A stretch of 64,000 nucleotides of DNA from Thauera sp. 28 (GCF_000310145.2 NZ_AMXA01000005.1:124001-188000), one strand, 5' to 3'. Counted from the stretch's first letter, positions 45,921 to 55,567 are shown. Program-made: numbers and translations. Notes: a model not told the origin generated them from the letters alone.

Positions 45921-47510
45921 TCAAGGATGACGCCAGAAAGCATGGGCGCGAAAGCGCGCATGCAACCACCATGCATTGGCAGCAGGCGCCCGCAGCACGT
46001 TGCGTGTCCCAGCCTGGGATTCGAGCGGCTGCACGACTTCGCCGCGGGCGTTGCGGCGGGCAACAGCGCCGTCGCGCTCGGGGACGACGACGGTAATGTG
46101 GCCCGGGCTGTTGAGGTCGCGGCGCTGGGCGACGATCAGGCACACCTCACCTGCATTGGCGGCGGCCTGGAGCAGGGTCGGATCGACCTCACGCACCCAG
46201 CCGAAAGCGGTGCCATGGTCTTCCAGCCAGTCGAACAGGGCGTTGGCGTTGAGTTCGCGCACAGTCTGCCCGTAGCTGACCGCCACCGTCTCACCCGCGG
46301 CGATGCGGCGCAGGGCCGGGCCGGACCACCACACCCGCGGCAGGTAGGCCCCGCAAAGGTAGGCAAAATCGGTCGCATAGATGTTGCAATAGGTCGCCCC
46401 GCCTTGGGGCTGATAACGCCGATGGGCGGGCGCAGCGACGTCCAGATAATCGACAATGGCATCCAGCGCCGCCGCACGCGCCTGCGTCGTGCGTCCGCCG
46501 CGCGCCGGTCGTCCCTCCTCGCCGAGCGGGTAGGCGCGCCCACCGTCGCGCGCGCGCGTGATATCGGCACGTCCCTGCTGCATGTGTGCAGCCGGCAAGC
46601 TCGCCGCAGCCGCCTCGGAGGCCACGGCGGTGCGCGCACGGCCGCGCACCAGGGGCTCGAGGAAGCGCGCAGCAACGAAGCCTTCGCGCAGCGCACCATC
46701 GAGCAGGATCCGCACGCGCACCCAGACATCGGCATCCGCCGCGCCCAGCACTTCGACCAGGCAGCCCTGCGCCAGCGTCGCCATGCGTGTATTGTCCGCG
46801 GCACGCGGTGCAGTACGCAGGTTCAGGGCAGCGGGCACCACCTTGTGCGTTGCCTTGAACACCGGGCCCGCATGCAGCTCGACCGCCCCGCGCGCGGCAA
46901 GCTCGGCGAGCGCGCGCCTGGCCTTCTCGAGCAGTTCGCGGCGGTGGGCAAAGCCATTCAGGCCGCCATTGACGCGTCGCGTGATCGTACTCAGGTCATC
47001 GACATCGGCAAGCGCATTGAGACCGTTCCGCTCCCAGAAATACACTGCGGACTGGACTGCATACTGGGTGGCCACACGCTCGGGCATGGCGACGACGTCA
47101 TCGCCGATCCAGGCCGAGAACGCGCGATAGTTGCTCTTGCCCGTGAGTTGGATCAGGCCACGACCGCGGTAGCGGTAGCCGTCGCCCGTGGCCTCGGCAC
47201 CATTGCCCATGCGCCCGCCATAGACACGATTCCCGATGCGCTCGGGCTGGTTGGCATGCGCTGCGGCCTCCGCAGCAGTGGGAAAGTAACGCGGGAACAC
47301 CGCCTGCAAGCGCTCGGCCGAGTAGTTCATGTTCTCGACCGTGGTCTTCAGCATCCCCGACTCATGCATGAGCTGGGCAAGGAAATGGGCGACCCGCAGG
47401 CTGGAGTCGATGCCATGCACCGCCATCGCGGCATTGAGACTATCGAGGTACTTGTCGGCGTTCGCCGCACTGGCCCCCATGCGGGTGAGCACTTCACGCG
47501 TGATCGACAT
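45921..47510 (-). CDS. GH19 chitinase/endolysin-like protein with SH3 and C-terminal Cys/His domain
   Basis: 529 residues, no signal peptide. The GH19 domain (1-200) has FLAQLMHESGML (Glu50, expected catalytic acid), ENMNYSAERL and YRGRGLIQLTGKSNY, like phage endolysins that cut peptidoglycan. A bacterial SH3 domain spans about 225-290 (LNLRTAP...). After an Ala-rich linker, residues about 340-529 form a separate domain with TYCNIYATDF (Cys375) and PGHITVVVP (His471), a Cys-His order like CHAP/NlpC-type amidases. The ATG at 47510 has GGAGAGGGG upstream. Without an export signal it must be released by lysis or secreted by a dedicated system. It is 51 bp before the CHAT gene. Confidence 0.82.
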   Translation of the reverse strand: MSITREVLTRMGASAANADKYLDSLNAAMAVHGIDSSLRVAHFLAQLMHESGMLKTTVENMNYSAERLQAVFPRYFPTAAEAAAHANQPERIGNRVYGGRMGNGAEATGDGYRYRGRGLIQLTGKSNYRAFSAWIGDDVVAMPERVATQYAVQSAVYFWERNGLNALADVDDLSTITRRVNGGLNGFAHRRELLEKARRALAELAARGAVELHAGPVFKATHKVVPAALNLRTAPRAADNTRMATLAQGCLVEVLGAADADVWVRVRILLDGALREGFVAARFLEPLVRGRARTAVASEAAAASLPAAHMQQGRADITRARDGGRAYPLGEEGRPARGGRTTQARAAALDAIVDYLDVAAPAHRRYQPQGGATYCNIYATDFAYLCGAYLPRVWWSGPALRRIAAGETVAVSYGQTVRELNANALFDWLEDHGTAFGWVREVDPTLLQAAANAGEVCLIVAQRRDLNSPGHITVVVPERDGAVARRNARGEVVQPLESQAGTRNVLRAPAANAWWLHARFRAHAFWRHP

Positions 47511-47540
47511 GTCCCCTCTCCGGTCGTCCGTCCCGCTCCA

Positions 47541-47569
47541 ACTTAAGCCCATGGAATGGCGCAATTCAA
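47541..47569 (-). promoter_or_regulatory. Candidate promoter of GH19-CHAT unit
   Basis: On the minus strand TTGAAT (47564-47569) and TTAAGT (47541-47546) are 17 bp apart, about 30 nt before the GH19 ATG. The -35 box is good and the -10 box is poor, so this is tentative. Confidence 0.3.
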
Positions 47570-47649
47570 GCCTGCTCGAGCAGACGCAGAACCAGCGGCG
47601 GCAGGGCACGGCATAATGACGGCCACCCGCCCCCCCGAACGCCGCGCAG

Positions 47650-48240
47650 ATGGACACCGCCCACACCCCGACGCCGGCTGCATGCAAGCGGGCACGCGCC
47701 ATCGCTTGCACCTGCATCGCCATCGCCCTGCTTGCACCCGCCGGCGCGTACGCGGCCGAGATCGTCACTGCGGTCATCGGCCCCGGCACGGAAGCCGATC
47801 ATGAACTCGAACTGATCTGCAGCGAGCTGAAGGACAGCGACCACACGCGTCTCGTACTCCGCCTGCTGCAGCCGGCAGCGGGCGCACCGGCCGCCATCAC
47901 CCGCTTCGAGATCGTCACTCCGGAGTTTCTCTGGCCCGCACCGGGTCAGGCCGAGAGCGCGCGCTTTGCAGCCGGCCTCAGCGATGCGTCACCGGACCTC
48001 GCCACAGCACTGCATTTTGAGACGCTGCACGATGCCGCAGGCGCGCTCCGCCTGGTGGATTTCCACGCCATCGATCCGGACGCCGTCGCCTTCGAGGGGC
48101 TGCGTGGGTCGCTTGCCATGCACGAGCCCTGGCAGGATGGGCGCGCACTGGGGTCCCTGTTCTACGCCGGCACCGGAAACCGTCTGCAACTCGTCGCCGT
48201 GCAGTGCAGCCGCTTCGTTCTCGCCAGGGCGGATGACTGA
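47650..48240 (+). CDS. Exported hypothetical protein
   Basis: Not recognised. 196 residues with a long signal peptide (about 1-36, ending GAYAAE). The mature part alternates short strands (IVTAVIGPGTEADHELELIC, RLVLRLL, ITRFEIVTPEFLW) and contains two cysteines (ICSEL and VQCSRF) that could pair. It is divergent from the GH19-CHAT unit across 139 bp, and converges on the diguanylate cyclase with 5 bp between stops. Whether it belongs functionally with the GH19-CHAT genes is unclear; a periplasmic guard against the hydrolase is possible but has no direct support. Confidence 0.55.
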   Translation: MDTAHTPTPAACKRARAIACTCIAIALLAPAGAYAAEIVTAVIGPGTEADHELELICSELKDSDHTRLVLRLLQPAAGAPAAITRFEIVTPEFLWPAPGQAESARFAAGLSDASPDLATALHFETLHDAAGALRLVDFHAIDPDAVAFEGLRGSLAMHEPWQDGRALGSLFYAGTGNRLQLVAVQCSRFVLARADD

Positions 48241-48245
48241 ACGGC

Positions 48246-50063
48246 TCAGGCGCGCCAGGTGGCACGCCCCGCGTGCTTGGCGCGGTACATCGCGGCGTCG
48301 GCCTCGGCAATGAGGTCGGCTGGTGTCTCGGCATCGCGCGGATAGAAGGCCACACCAACACTGGCTGAGATGCTCACCACTTCACCGTCGATCTCGAAAG
48401 GCTCGGACAGGCGGTCTACGAGCTTCTGGGCAGACTGCCCCGCGAGATCGCGCGCCGGGCTGGCAGGGATCAGCACGACGAACTCGTCGCCGCCCAGACG
48501 CCCCACGGTATCCTCGCTGCGAAACAGCTGTTCCAGGCGCCGCGCGACCTGGCACAGCAAGCGGTCACCGAAAGCATGGCCAAAACGATCGTTGATCGGC
48601 TTGAACAGATCGAGATCGACGAACAGTGCGATGACTTCCGAGCCTTCGCGCCGGGCGTGCAGGATCATGCGCTCCAGCCGATCGAGCAGGAGGGCGCGAT
48701 TGGGCAGGCCGGTCAGCATGTCGAAGTTGGCACGTCGCCAGATGTCATCCGCCTCGCGCCGGGATTCGGTGACGTCGGCAACCAGCACCAGCCGCTTGTG
48801 GCGTCCGCCTTCGTCGCTGCTCATCCGCGTCACGCGTGCATGAGCAATGTAGCGGGCGCCGTCAGGTCTCATGCCGACGAAGTCACCACCACGCATATCC
48901 TCGCCCTCCACGTCCAGCAGGGCCAGCAGATCGTCAGCCGCTGTCGTCTCGCCGCACAGCATCGCGGGGCTTGCGCCGTGGAGCACCTCCTCGGTGTGAC
49001 CGCTGATCTCACACAGGGCCGGGTTGGAAGCGACGATGCGCATCGCATCATCGACCACCATGATGCCCTCGGCCATGTTGTCCACCAGATTCCTGGTGCG
49101 TGCCTCGCGCACGGCCAGCCGGCGCATCACCTGTGCCGAGCGCGCGAGTGCATAGAGGAGCCCGGAGACGGCGAGCAGGAAGAAGATGCTCAGGAACACT
49201 CCTCGCGTGATGCCCTGCTCGCGCGCCTTCCTGACCGGCGCGAGCACGTCATCGAGCGCCAGGCCCGAAACCATGACCAAGCCGGACGACAAACGGCTCC
49301 AGCCAAAAATACGGGAAACGCCATCAGCGACACTCTCGGCAAGGTAGTCGCCTTCCATAAGCGCTGGCTGATCGATGAAGTCGCGCCTCAGACGCAACTG
49401 CTTGCCGTAGTGTTCAGGCCCGCTCAGCGAGCGCATCAACAGTTCGCCATCGCGACCGACCAGCGTCAGCGTGTCTCTCCGCCCCGGCTCGAGTTGCGCC
49501 AGCGTCTCGGCCCAGGTCTCGACCGACACCGCAATCGACACCACGCCCGCGAACACGCCATTGTCGCGGATCGACCTCGCGACCTGGATGCTCCAGCGCT
49601 GGGTCAGCCGCCCGAGCACGGGTTCGCTGACGACGAGGATGTCATCCTCGGCGTCCGCCAGGCGGGCGTAGTAGTCGCGATCGCCAAGATAGTTGCGCGG
49701 TGACGGACCAAGCGAGGAGTAGCTCAGGTAACCATCGTGGTCGATGATGAACAACTGGAGCACGAAATTGCTCGGCATGTCCTGCAGCGCAAGCCGGGTC
49801 TGGCGCTCGATGGCGGCATGGCCGTCGGAGACGGCCGCGCGCACCGACCTGATGGCCAGGTCCAGGCTGTCGAGCCTTGCCTGCACCAGTTCCCCCACGG
49901 CCTTCGCCTGCCCACGCGCCTGATGGCGCGCGCGCTCGACCGTTGCCGCCTCGGTCTGGTCCATGCTGCGCAACATGTCCGACCACCCGAAAACGAGCGC
50001 GAACAGGGTCAATACCACGATCGCGGCACGAATCGTATTCAGCGGCCATGGCATGACCTGCAT
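48246..50063 (-). CDS. PAS-GGDEF diguanylate cyclase with periplasmic sensor
   Basis: 605 residues predicted to make cyclic di-GMP. TM1 (about 8-30) is followed by a periplasmic double-PDC-type sensor (about 35-275, with YLSYSSLGPSPRNYLGDRDYY) and a second helix near 290. A PAS domain follows (NLVDNAEGIMVVDD-like, NLVDNMAEGIMVVDDAM), then a C-terminal GGDEF domain. GRLGGDEF is intact, and the inhibitory I-site RSED lies five residues upstream. The start at 50063 (MQVMPWPLN) gives a short cytosolic tail before TM1; an in-frame ATG at 50054 is also possible. PDC domains often bind small organic acids or amino acids. Confidence 0.9.
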   Translation of the reverse strand: MQVMPWPLNTIRAAIVVLTLFALVFGWSDMLRSMDQTEAATVERARHQARGQAKAVGELVQARLDSLDLAIRSVRAAVSDGHAAIERQTRLALQDMPSNFVLQLFIIDHDGYLSYSSLGPSPRNYLGDRDYYARLADAEDDILVVSEPVLGRLTQRWSIQVARSIRDNGVFAGVVSIAVSVETWAETLAQLEPGRRDTLTLVGRDGELLMRSLSGPEHYGKQLRLRRDFIDQPALMEGDYLAESVADGVSRIFGWSRLSSGLVMVSGLALDDVLAPVRKAREQGITRGVFLSIFFLLAVSGLLYALARSAQVMRRLAVREARTRNLVDNMAEGIMVVDDAMRIVASNPALCEISGHTEEVLHGASPAMLCGETTAADDLLALLDVEGEDMRGGDFVGMRPDGARYIAHARVTRMSSDEGGRHKRLVLVADVTESRREADDIWRRANFDMLTGLPNRALLLDRLERMILHARREGSEVIALFVDLDLFKPINDRFGHAFGDRLLCQVARRLEQLFRSEDTVGRLGGDEFVVLIPASPARDLAGQSAQKLVDRLSEPFEIDGEVVSISASVGVAFYPRDAETPADLIAEADAAMYRAKHAGRATWRA

Positions 50064-50207
50064 TCTCAAGGAGTGCCGCGGCAAGACAGTCTCCGGCTGT
50101 TGTCGTCGGGGCGAGGGTCCTACCCCCAAGCCTATCGCTGCTCGATGGTACTACGAGCCTGCCAGCGCGATTGACCCAAACGGCATTGTTCCGACCAGCG
50201 CGCAGTT

Positions 50208-51152
50208 TCAGCCGCTGGCCGGCGGCAGAAGGAAGAGCAACAGTGACAGGGTCAGCACCGAAAGCAGAGTGGACAAGAACACCGCAGATGCTACCGGTGC
50301 CTGGCAGACACCATAGCGTTGCGCGAACAGATAGGGCGTGATGCCTGCCGGCAGGGCCGCGAGCAGGACGCCGGTCATCATCCACAGCTCAGGCACATCG
50401 AATACCTGCGTCGCTAGCAGCCAGACCAGCAAGGGATGAATGACCGTCTTCAGGGCGACCAGCAGCGTGGGCTCGCGCAAGTTTCCGCCAATGCTGTATC
50501 GGGTGAGCGATGCGCCGAGGGCGAACAAGGCGCAAGGCGTAGCCGCACTACCCAGCCCCTTCGCCACAGCGTCCAGCGGCCCGGGGATCTCCAGCCCGAC
50601 CAGCGCGAACACCAGCCCACCCGAGAGCCCCCAGATGATCGGCGTCCCGAGCACACTGCGAGCCAAGTTGAGCAACATCGTGGCAAACGTCTGCCCACCG
50701 CCGCGTCCCGCTTCTATCAACGCTGTTGTAGGCGGCAACATCAACAGGCTGTGGCAGGCGATCATCACAAACAGCGGCAGGGCGGCCGACGGTCCGTACG
50801 CCGTCATCACCAACGGAATGCCCAGCATCCCGGTATTGGAGAACGCACTGCCGAGCCCGAGTACCGCCTGCTCCTCAAGTTCACGCCGGAAAAGAATGCG
50901 CGCGCCCAGCATCGCCAGCGCATACACGCCAAAGGCTCCGATGTAGTAGGAAAGCAGATAGCCCCAAGGCATCTGTGCCGGCAACTCGGCCTGAGCAATA
51001 GCGCGGAACAGCATGAGCGGCAGGGCAAAGTTGAATACAAACACCGACAGTCCGCGGTTCGCCGCCTCGTCGAACACTCCGTAGCGGGCCGCAGCATATC
51101 CAAGGGCAAGGGTGCCGAAGACGGGCAGGATGACGCCGAAGATGATGTCCAA
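50208..51152 (-). CDS. AEC (auxin efflux carrier) family transporter
   Basis: 314 residues with ten predicted helices in two five-helix halves: DIIFGVILPVFGTLALGYA at the start and LLAALPAGITPYLFAQRYG near the end. The family includes malonate, malate and other small-acid carriers. The central ALGASLTRY motif is typical. It follows the GntR regulator gene on the same strand after 66 bp, so it may be co-regulated with the aldarate genes and move one of their acids. Direction of transport is unknown. Confidence 0.87.
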   Translation of the reverse strand: MDIIFGVILPVFGTLALGYAAARYGVFDEAANRGLSVFVFNFALPLMLFRAIAQAELPAQMPWGYLLSYYIGAFGVYALAMLGARILFRRELEEQAVLGLGSAFSNTGMLGIPLVMTAYGPSAALPLFVMIACHSLLMLPPTTALIEAGRGGGQTFATMLLNLARSVLGTPIIWGLSGGLVFALVGLEIPGPLDAVAKGLGSAATPCALFALGASLTRYSIGGNLREPTLLVALKTVIHPLLVWLLATQVFDVPELWMMTGVLLAALPAGITPYLFAQRYGVCQAPVASAVFLSTLLSVLTLSLLLFLLPPASG

Positions 51153-51218
51153 TGGATTCCCCCTTGCTCACGCGGCGGGCACAAGGCGGGCTCTCGAGTG
51201 CCCACGCTAAAGCGGATA

Positions 51219-51986
51219 TCAGACGGCCGAGACGCGCTCGGCTTCTTCTTGCACGCGCACGAGGCGCTCACGGCTGTTGGAGAGATGAGTGCGCATTGCG
51301 GCGCGCGCGGCCTCGGGGTCCTGCCGGCGGATGGCGTTGTAGATGTCCTCATGCTCGCGATTGACGCGGTAGAGGTACTGCGCGAAGTCGTCACCCGCCA
51401 GCTTGGCCGTGTTTACCCGGGCGCGCGGAATGATCGCCTCCCCAAGATGCTGCATGAAGTCAGCAAAATGTGTGTTGCCAGTAGCAAGTGCGATCGCCAA
51501 ATGGAAACGGATGTCAGCGCCAACACAGGCACGCTGATCGGACACGGCAGCCTGGAAGGCGTCAAGTGCAGTTCGCATCTCATCAAGGTTCGTATCGGTC
51601 CGACGCAAGGCAGCAAGTGATGCAGCCTCGGTCTCGAGAGCGATGCGCAGTTCGAGGATTGCGATGATGTCGCGCACTGTACGCAGAGTGGCGGGATCAA
51701 TGCGCAGGGTGGCTTGCGCACCCGTTACGGGCGCAAGTACGAAGGAACCAATGCCATGCCGGGTTTCCACGACCCCGGCCGCCTGTAGCCGCGAGATGGC
51801 CTCGCGGACCACAGTCCGGCTTACGCCTCGCTCCCGCACTATTTCCGACTCGGTAGGTAGCTTGTCGCCGGGCTTGAACTCGCCTGCCCGAATGCGCTGG
51901 GTCATTTCGGCGACGAGTTCATGGGCTAGGCCGCGGGCGGGCCTACGGACAGACAGTGCTTCAGCCGAACTGGATGCGGGATTCAT
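51219..51986 (-). CDS. FadR-subfamily GntR transcriptional regulator
   Basis: 255 residues. The winged-helix domain (about 18-88) has KLPTESEIVRERGVSRTVVREAISRLQAAGVVE. The C-terminal FCD domain (about 105-240) has the expected metal/ligand histidines in DIRFHLAIA, NREHEDIY and MRTHLSN. FadR-type regulators of sugar-acid operons normally repress until the acid or an intermediate binds. The gene is divergent from gudD across 398 bp that contain three copies of an operator-like sequence. Control of the downstream aldarate operon, and of itself, is inferred. Confidence 0.9.
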   Translation of the reverse strand: MNPASSSAEALSVRRPARGLAHELVAEMTQRIRAGEFKPGDKLPTESEIVRERGVSRTVVREAISRLQAAGVVETRHGIGSFVLAPVTGAQATLRIDPATLRTVRDIIAILELRIALETEAASLAALRRTDTNLDEMRTALDAFQAAVSDQRACVGADIRFHLAIALATGNTHFADFMQHLGEAIIPRARVNTAKLAGDDFAQYLYRVNREHEDIYNAIRRQDPEAARAAMRTHLSNSRERLVRVQEEAERVSAV

Positions 51987-52074
51987 GTGCTCTCGCGCAA
52001 GCGCGCCGTTGTGGTTGATGGCAGGGACGCGGCTGGAATCGGTAGAGCCGGCTCAACAGTTCGCCAAATTGTAT

Positions 52075-52087
52075 GTTGTCTTACATC
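52075..52087. promoter_or_regulatory. GntR operator-like site 1
   Basis: GTTGTCTTACATC: arms GTTGT / ACATC around a 3-bp centre, one mismatch from a perfect inverted repeat. It resembles the FadR-group pattern TNGTNNNACNA. It lies about 90 bp from the regulator start, so it could serve autoregulation. Confidence 0.5.
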
Positions 52088-52122
52088 TCAAACCAAGCAC
52101 GGAATTACTCGTTTCCATACTA

Positions 52123-52135
52123 CTCGTCAGACATC
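52123..52135. promoter_or_regulatory. GntR operator-like site 2
   Basis: CTCGTCAGACATC shares GTCnnACATC with the other two sites and is the least symmetrical of the three. Confidence 0.4.
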
Positions 52136-52336
52136 ATTAGAGGACTTTGGCCATATCCGAAGAGTGATCACACCTCACAAAGCCGAAAACTCACCGCTCT
52201 AATGCATCGCAGCATGGAATAACCCCACTTTTTACAATGAAAAACTGTAGTTCAGGCTACTTTTCGCTGCAAAGCAATAAGTAAAATCTTTTTATTCATT
52301 AGAAAAAGCCTTGCGGCATGCAACGACTATTTATAG

Positions 52337-52349
52337 GATGTCGTACATC
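52337..52349. promoter_or_regulatory. GntR operator-like site 3
   Basis: GATGTCGTACATC is a perfect 5-bp inverted repeat (GATGT / ACATC) with a 3-bp centre. It begins at the last base of the candidate -10 box TATAGG, 36 nt before the gudD ATG, a position where a bound repressor would block transcription start. Confidence 0.58.
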
Positions 52350-52384
52350 TTAGCTCGCTTCACGGCGTATCCGGAGCCCACACC

Positions 52385-53734
52385 ATGACTCACACCCAGC
52401 CCGTCAGCCGCGCCCCGGTCGTCACCGCCATGCGCGTGGTACCGGTCGCCGGCCAGGACAGCATGCTGCTGAACCTGAGCGGCGCGCACGGCCCGTACTT
52501 CACCCGCAACATCCTCATCCTGACGGACAGCGCGGGAAACACCGGCCTTGGCGAAGTGCCCGGCGGCGAGAAGATCCGCCAGACACTGGAAGACGCCCGC
52601 CACCTCATCGTCGGACAACCGGTCGGTAACTGGAACGCCATCCTCAACACGATGCGGCAGCGCTTCGCCGACCGCGACGCCGACGGCCGCGGCCTGCAGA
52701 CCTTCGACCTGCGCGTGACCATCCACGCCGTGACTGCAGTCGAGGCGGCACTGCTCGACCTGCTCGGCCAACACCTGGGCGTGCCGGTCGCGGCCCTGCT
52801 CGGCGAAGGCCAGCAGCGCAGCGAGGTCGAGATGCTCGGCTACCTGTTCTTCGTCGCCGACCGCAACAAGACCGACCTGAACTACCGCACCGAGCTCGAC
52901 GCCGACGATGCCTGGTTCCGCGTGCGCAACGAGGCCGCGATGACCCCCGAAGGCGTCGTGCGCCTGGCCGAAGCCGCGCATGCGCGCTACGGCTTCAACG
53001 ACTTCAAGCTCAAGGGCGGCGTGCTGCGCGGCGAGGAAGAGGTCGAAGCCATCCGCGCCCTGCACGAGCGCTTCCCTCAGGCGCGCGTGACGCTCGACCC
53101 CAACGGCGGCTGGCTGCTGAAGGACGCAGTGCGCCTGCTGCGCGACCTGCACGGCGTGCTCGCCTACGCCGAAGACCCCTGCGGCGCCGAAGGCGGCTTC
53201 TCGGGACGCGAGGTGATGGCCGAGTTCCGCCGCGCCACGGGGCTGCCGACCGCGACCAACATGGTCGCCACCGACTGGCGCCAGATGGGGCACTCAATCC
53301 AGCTCCAGTCGGTGGATATCCCGCTCGCCGACCCACATTTCTGGACGCTCGCCGGCTCGGTCCGGGTGGCGCAGATCTGCCACGAGTGGGGGCTGACCTG
53401 GGGATCGCACTCCAACAATCACTTCGACATCTCGCTGGCGATGTTCACCCACTGCGCCGCAGCCGCGCCTGGGCGCATCACCGCCATCGACACCCACTGG
53501 ATCTGGCAGGAAGGCAACGAGCGCCTGACCCGCGCGCCACTGCAGATCGTCGACGGCAAGGTCGCCGTGCCGCAGAAGGGCGGCCTGGGCATCGAGCTCG
53601 ACGAAGACCAGCTAGAGAAAGCCCACCGCTGCTACCTGGAAAACGGCTTGGGCGCACGCGACGACGCAGTCGCCATGCAGTACCTGATCCCGGGCTGGAC
53701 CTTCGACAACAAGCGGCCGTGCATGGTGCGCTGA
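52385..53734 (+). CDS. gudD: Glucarate dehydratase (enolase superfamily)
   Basis: 449 residues. Dehydrates D-glucarate (and L-idarate) to 5-keto-4-deoxy-D-glucarate. Enolase-superfamily residues are in place: FKLKGG (Lys208/Lys210), LDPNG (Asp238), AEDP (Glu263), TNMVATDW (Asn292) and the catalytic His in GSHSNNHFD (His342). Length equals E. coli GudD (about 446). It is the first gene of the aldarate operon behind the GntR-controlled region. A second, longer paralogue lies at 55568-56983; the two share a 140-bp tract with a single mismatch. Confidence 0.93.
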   Translation: MTHTQPVSRAPVVTAMRVVPVAGQDSMLLNLSGAHGPYFTRNILILTDSAGNTGLGEVPGGEKIRQTLEDARHLIVGQPVGNWNAILNTMRQRFADRDADGRGLQTFDLRVTIHAVTAVEAALLDLLGQHLGVPVAALLGEGQQRSEVEMLGYLFFVADRNKTDLNYRTELDADDAWFRVRNEAAMTPEGVVRLAEAAHARYGFNDFKLKGGVLRGEEEVEAIRALHERFPQARVTLDPNGGWLLKDAVRLLRDLHGVLAYAEDPCGAEGGFSGREVMAEFRRATGLPTATNMVATDWRQMGHSIQLQSVDIPLADPHFWTLAGSVRVAQICHEWGLTWGSHSNNHFDISLAMFTHCAAAAPGRITAIDTHWIWQEGNERLTRAPLQIVDGKVAVPQKGGLGIELDEDQLEKAHRCYLENGLGARDDAVAMQYLIPGWTFDNKRPCMVR

Positions 53735-53781
53735 GCCGCTGCCCCCGACCCCACCTCATTCAACGATCACGGAGAACTCAC

Positions 53782-54666
53782 ATGAAACTCGGATTCATCG
53801 GCCTTGGCATCATGGGCGCACCGATGGCGGGCCACCTGCTGGCCGCCGGTCACGAACTGTTTGCACAGTCGCGCAGCGGGGTGCCTGCAGCACTGCTGGA
53901 AAAAGGTGCGAATGCGTGCGCCAACGCATGTGAAGTGGCACGGCAGGCCGACATAATTTTCATCATGGTTCCCGATACGCCGCACGTTGCCGACGCTCTG
54001 TTCGGCGACAACGGCGCCGCGGAGGGTCTGTCCGCCGGCAAAATCGTGGTCGACCTGAGTTCAATCTCGCCCATCGCCACCAAGGATTTTGCCCGGCGCA
54101 TCAACGCCCTGGGCTGCGAATACCTCGACGCCCCGGTGTCGGGCGGCGAAGTCGGTGCCAAAGCCGCCAGCCTGACCATCATGGTCGGTGGCAGCGAGGC
54201 CACCTTCGAGAAGGTCAAGCCGCTGTTCGAACTGATGGGCAAGAACATCACCCTCGTCGGCGGCAACGGCGACGGTCAGATCACCAAAGTCGCCAACCAG
54301 ATCGTGGTCGCACTCAACATTGAGGCCGTTGGCGAGGCGCTGCTGTTCGCCTCCAAGGCCGGCGCTGACCCCGCGAAAGTGCGTCAGGCGCTGATGGGCG
54401 GCTTCGCCGCCTCGCGCATCCTCGAAGTGCACGGCGAGCGCATGATCAAGCGCACCTTCAACCCGGGTTTCCGCATCGAACTGCACCAGAAGGACCTCAA
54501 CCTGGCCCTGGAAGGTGCGCGCGCCCTGGGCCTGTCGCTTCCGCACACCGCCAGCGCGCTGCAGTTGATGAACGCCTGCACCGCCCACGGCGGCGCAGCC
54601 TGGGACCACTCCGGCCTGGTGCAGGCGCTGGAAATCGCCGCCAACCACAAGATCGCCGGCAACTGA
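53782..54666 (+). CDS. garR: 2-hydroxy-3-oxopropionate (tartronate semialdehyde) reductase
   Basis: 294 residues. Reduces tartronate semialdehyde, made by the aldolase encoded next, to D-glycerate with NAD(P)H. The N-terminal Rossmann motif is GFIGLGIMGAPMA. The substrate-binding signature is DAPVSGGEVGA and the catalytic-lysine region is GQITKVANQ, all typical of the beta-hydroxyacid dehydrogenase family. GGAG lies 9 nt before the ATG. It sits between gudD and the aldolase gene in the same direction with short gaps. Confidence 0.93.
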   Translation: MKLGFIGLGIMGAPMAGHLLAAGHELFAQSRSGVPAALLEKGANACANACEVARQADIIFIMVPDTPHVADALFGDNGAAEGLSAGKIVVDLSSISPIATKDFARRINALGCEYLDAPVSGGEVGAKAASLTIMVGGSEATFEKVKPLFELMGKNITLVGGNGDGQITKVANQIVVALNIEAVGEALLFASKAGADPAKVRQALMGGFAASRILEVHGERMIKRTFNPGFRIELHQKDLNLALEGARALGLSLPHTASALQLMNACTAHGGAAWDHSGLVQALEIAANHKIAGN

Positions 54667-54759
54667 GCCCCGATCCATCTCGCTCTCCCAGGCGGGCGCC
54701 GTGGCTGACACATGTCACCGCGGTGCCTGCCACCTCCAACAGCCCTGACGGAACCGACC

Positions 54760-55524
54760 ATGGACCTGCCCATCAATCGCTTCAAACGCGCCATCCAGTC
54801 CGGCCAAAAGCAGATCGGCCTGTGGTCGCATCTGTGCAGCAACATCAGCACCGAGATCCTCGCCCACTGCGGCTACGACTGGCTGCTGCTCGACATGGAG
54901 CACTCGCCCAACGAGGTCGGCACCATCCTGTCGCAGCTGCAGGCGATGAACGGCGGCACCGCCTCGGCCATCATCCGCCCGTACTGGAACGACATGGTGC
55001 TGTTCAAGCGCCTGCTCGACATCGGCGTGCAGACCCTGCTCGTACCCTACGTGCAGACCGAGGAAGAGGCGCGCAACGCGGTCGCCTACACCCGCTACCC
55101 GACCCGCGGCGTGCGCGGCTACGCCGGCGCCCCGCGCGCCTCCAACTACGGCCGCATCAAGGACTACGCCCACCGCTGCGAGGACGAGATCTGCGTGCTG
55201 GTGCAGGTGGAGACCGTCGAGGGCCTGAAGAACATCGAGGCGATCGCCAGCGTGGACGGCATCGACGGCGTCTTCATCGGCCCGGGCGACCTCTCCGCTG
55301 CGCTCGGCCGCCTCGGCAACCCCAAGCACCCCGAGGTGCTGGCTGCGATCGAGGACGCCATCGGCCGCGTCCAGGCCTGCGGCAAGGCCGCCGGCATCCT
55401 CACCGGCGACGAGACCCTGGCGAAGCACTACGTCGAGCTCGGCTGCCTGTTCGTCGCCGTCGGCGCCGACCAGAACGTGCTGCGCGACGGCGCACAGGCA
55501 CTGGTGCAGCGCTTCAAGGCCTGA
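54760..55524 (+). CDS. garL: 2-dehydro-3-deoxyglucarate aldolase (HpcH/HpaI family)
   Basis: 254 residues. Cleaves 5-keto-4-deoxy- or 2-keto-3-deoxyglucarate to pyruvate and tartronate semialdehyde. The class II metal-dependent fold is shown by [28 protein letters not shown], the metal-ligand motif VQVETVEGL and [12 protein letters not shown]. The ATG at 54760 was chosen because homology begins there; an upstream in-frame ATG at 54712 adds residues without family resemblance. The assignment to GarL, rather than to another HpaI-type aldolase, rests on its position between dehydratase and reductase genes. Confidence 0.88.
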   Translation: MDLPINRFKRAIQSGQKQIGLWSHLCSNISTEILAHCGYDWLLLDMEHSPNEVGTILSQLQAMNGGTASAIIRPYWNDMVLFKRLLDIGVQTLLVPYVQTEEEARNAVAYTRYPTRGVRGYAGAPRASNYGRIKDYAHRCEDEICVLVQVETVEGLKNIEAIASVDGIDGVFIGPGDLSAALGRLGNPKHPEVLAAIEDAIGRVQACGKAAGILTGDETLAKHYVELGCLFVAVGADQNVLRDGAQALVQRFKA

Positions 55525-55567
55525 TCGGCCGCGGCAACCGACCACCCGGACGAGAAACCCGAACGCC

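Larger units (their letters stand above)
51987..52384. other. Control region between GntR regulator and aldarate operon
   Basis: 398 bp, clearly more AT-rich than its surroundings between about 52060 and 52350. It contains three operator-like elements and a candidate promoter TTGCGG...TATAGG (-10 at 52332-52337, spacing about 15-16 bp) about 50 nt before gudD. A TTTACA at about 52231 may belong to a further promoter. No small gene was recognised. Confidence 0.6.
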
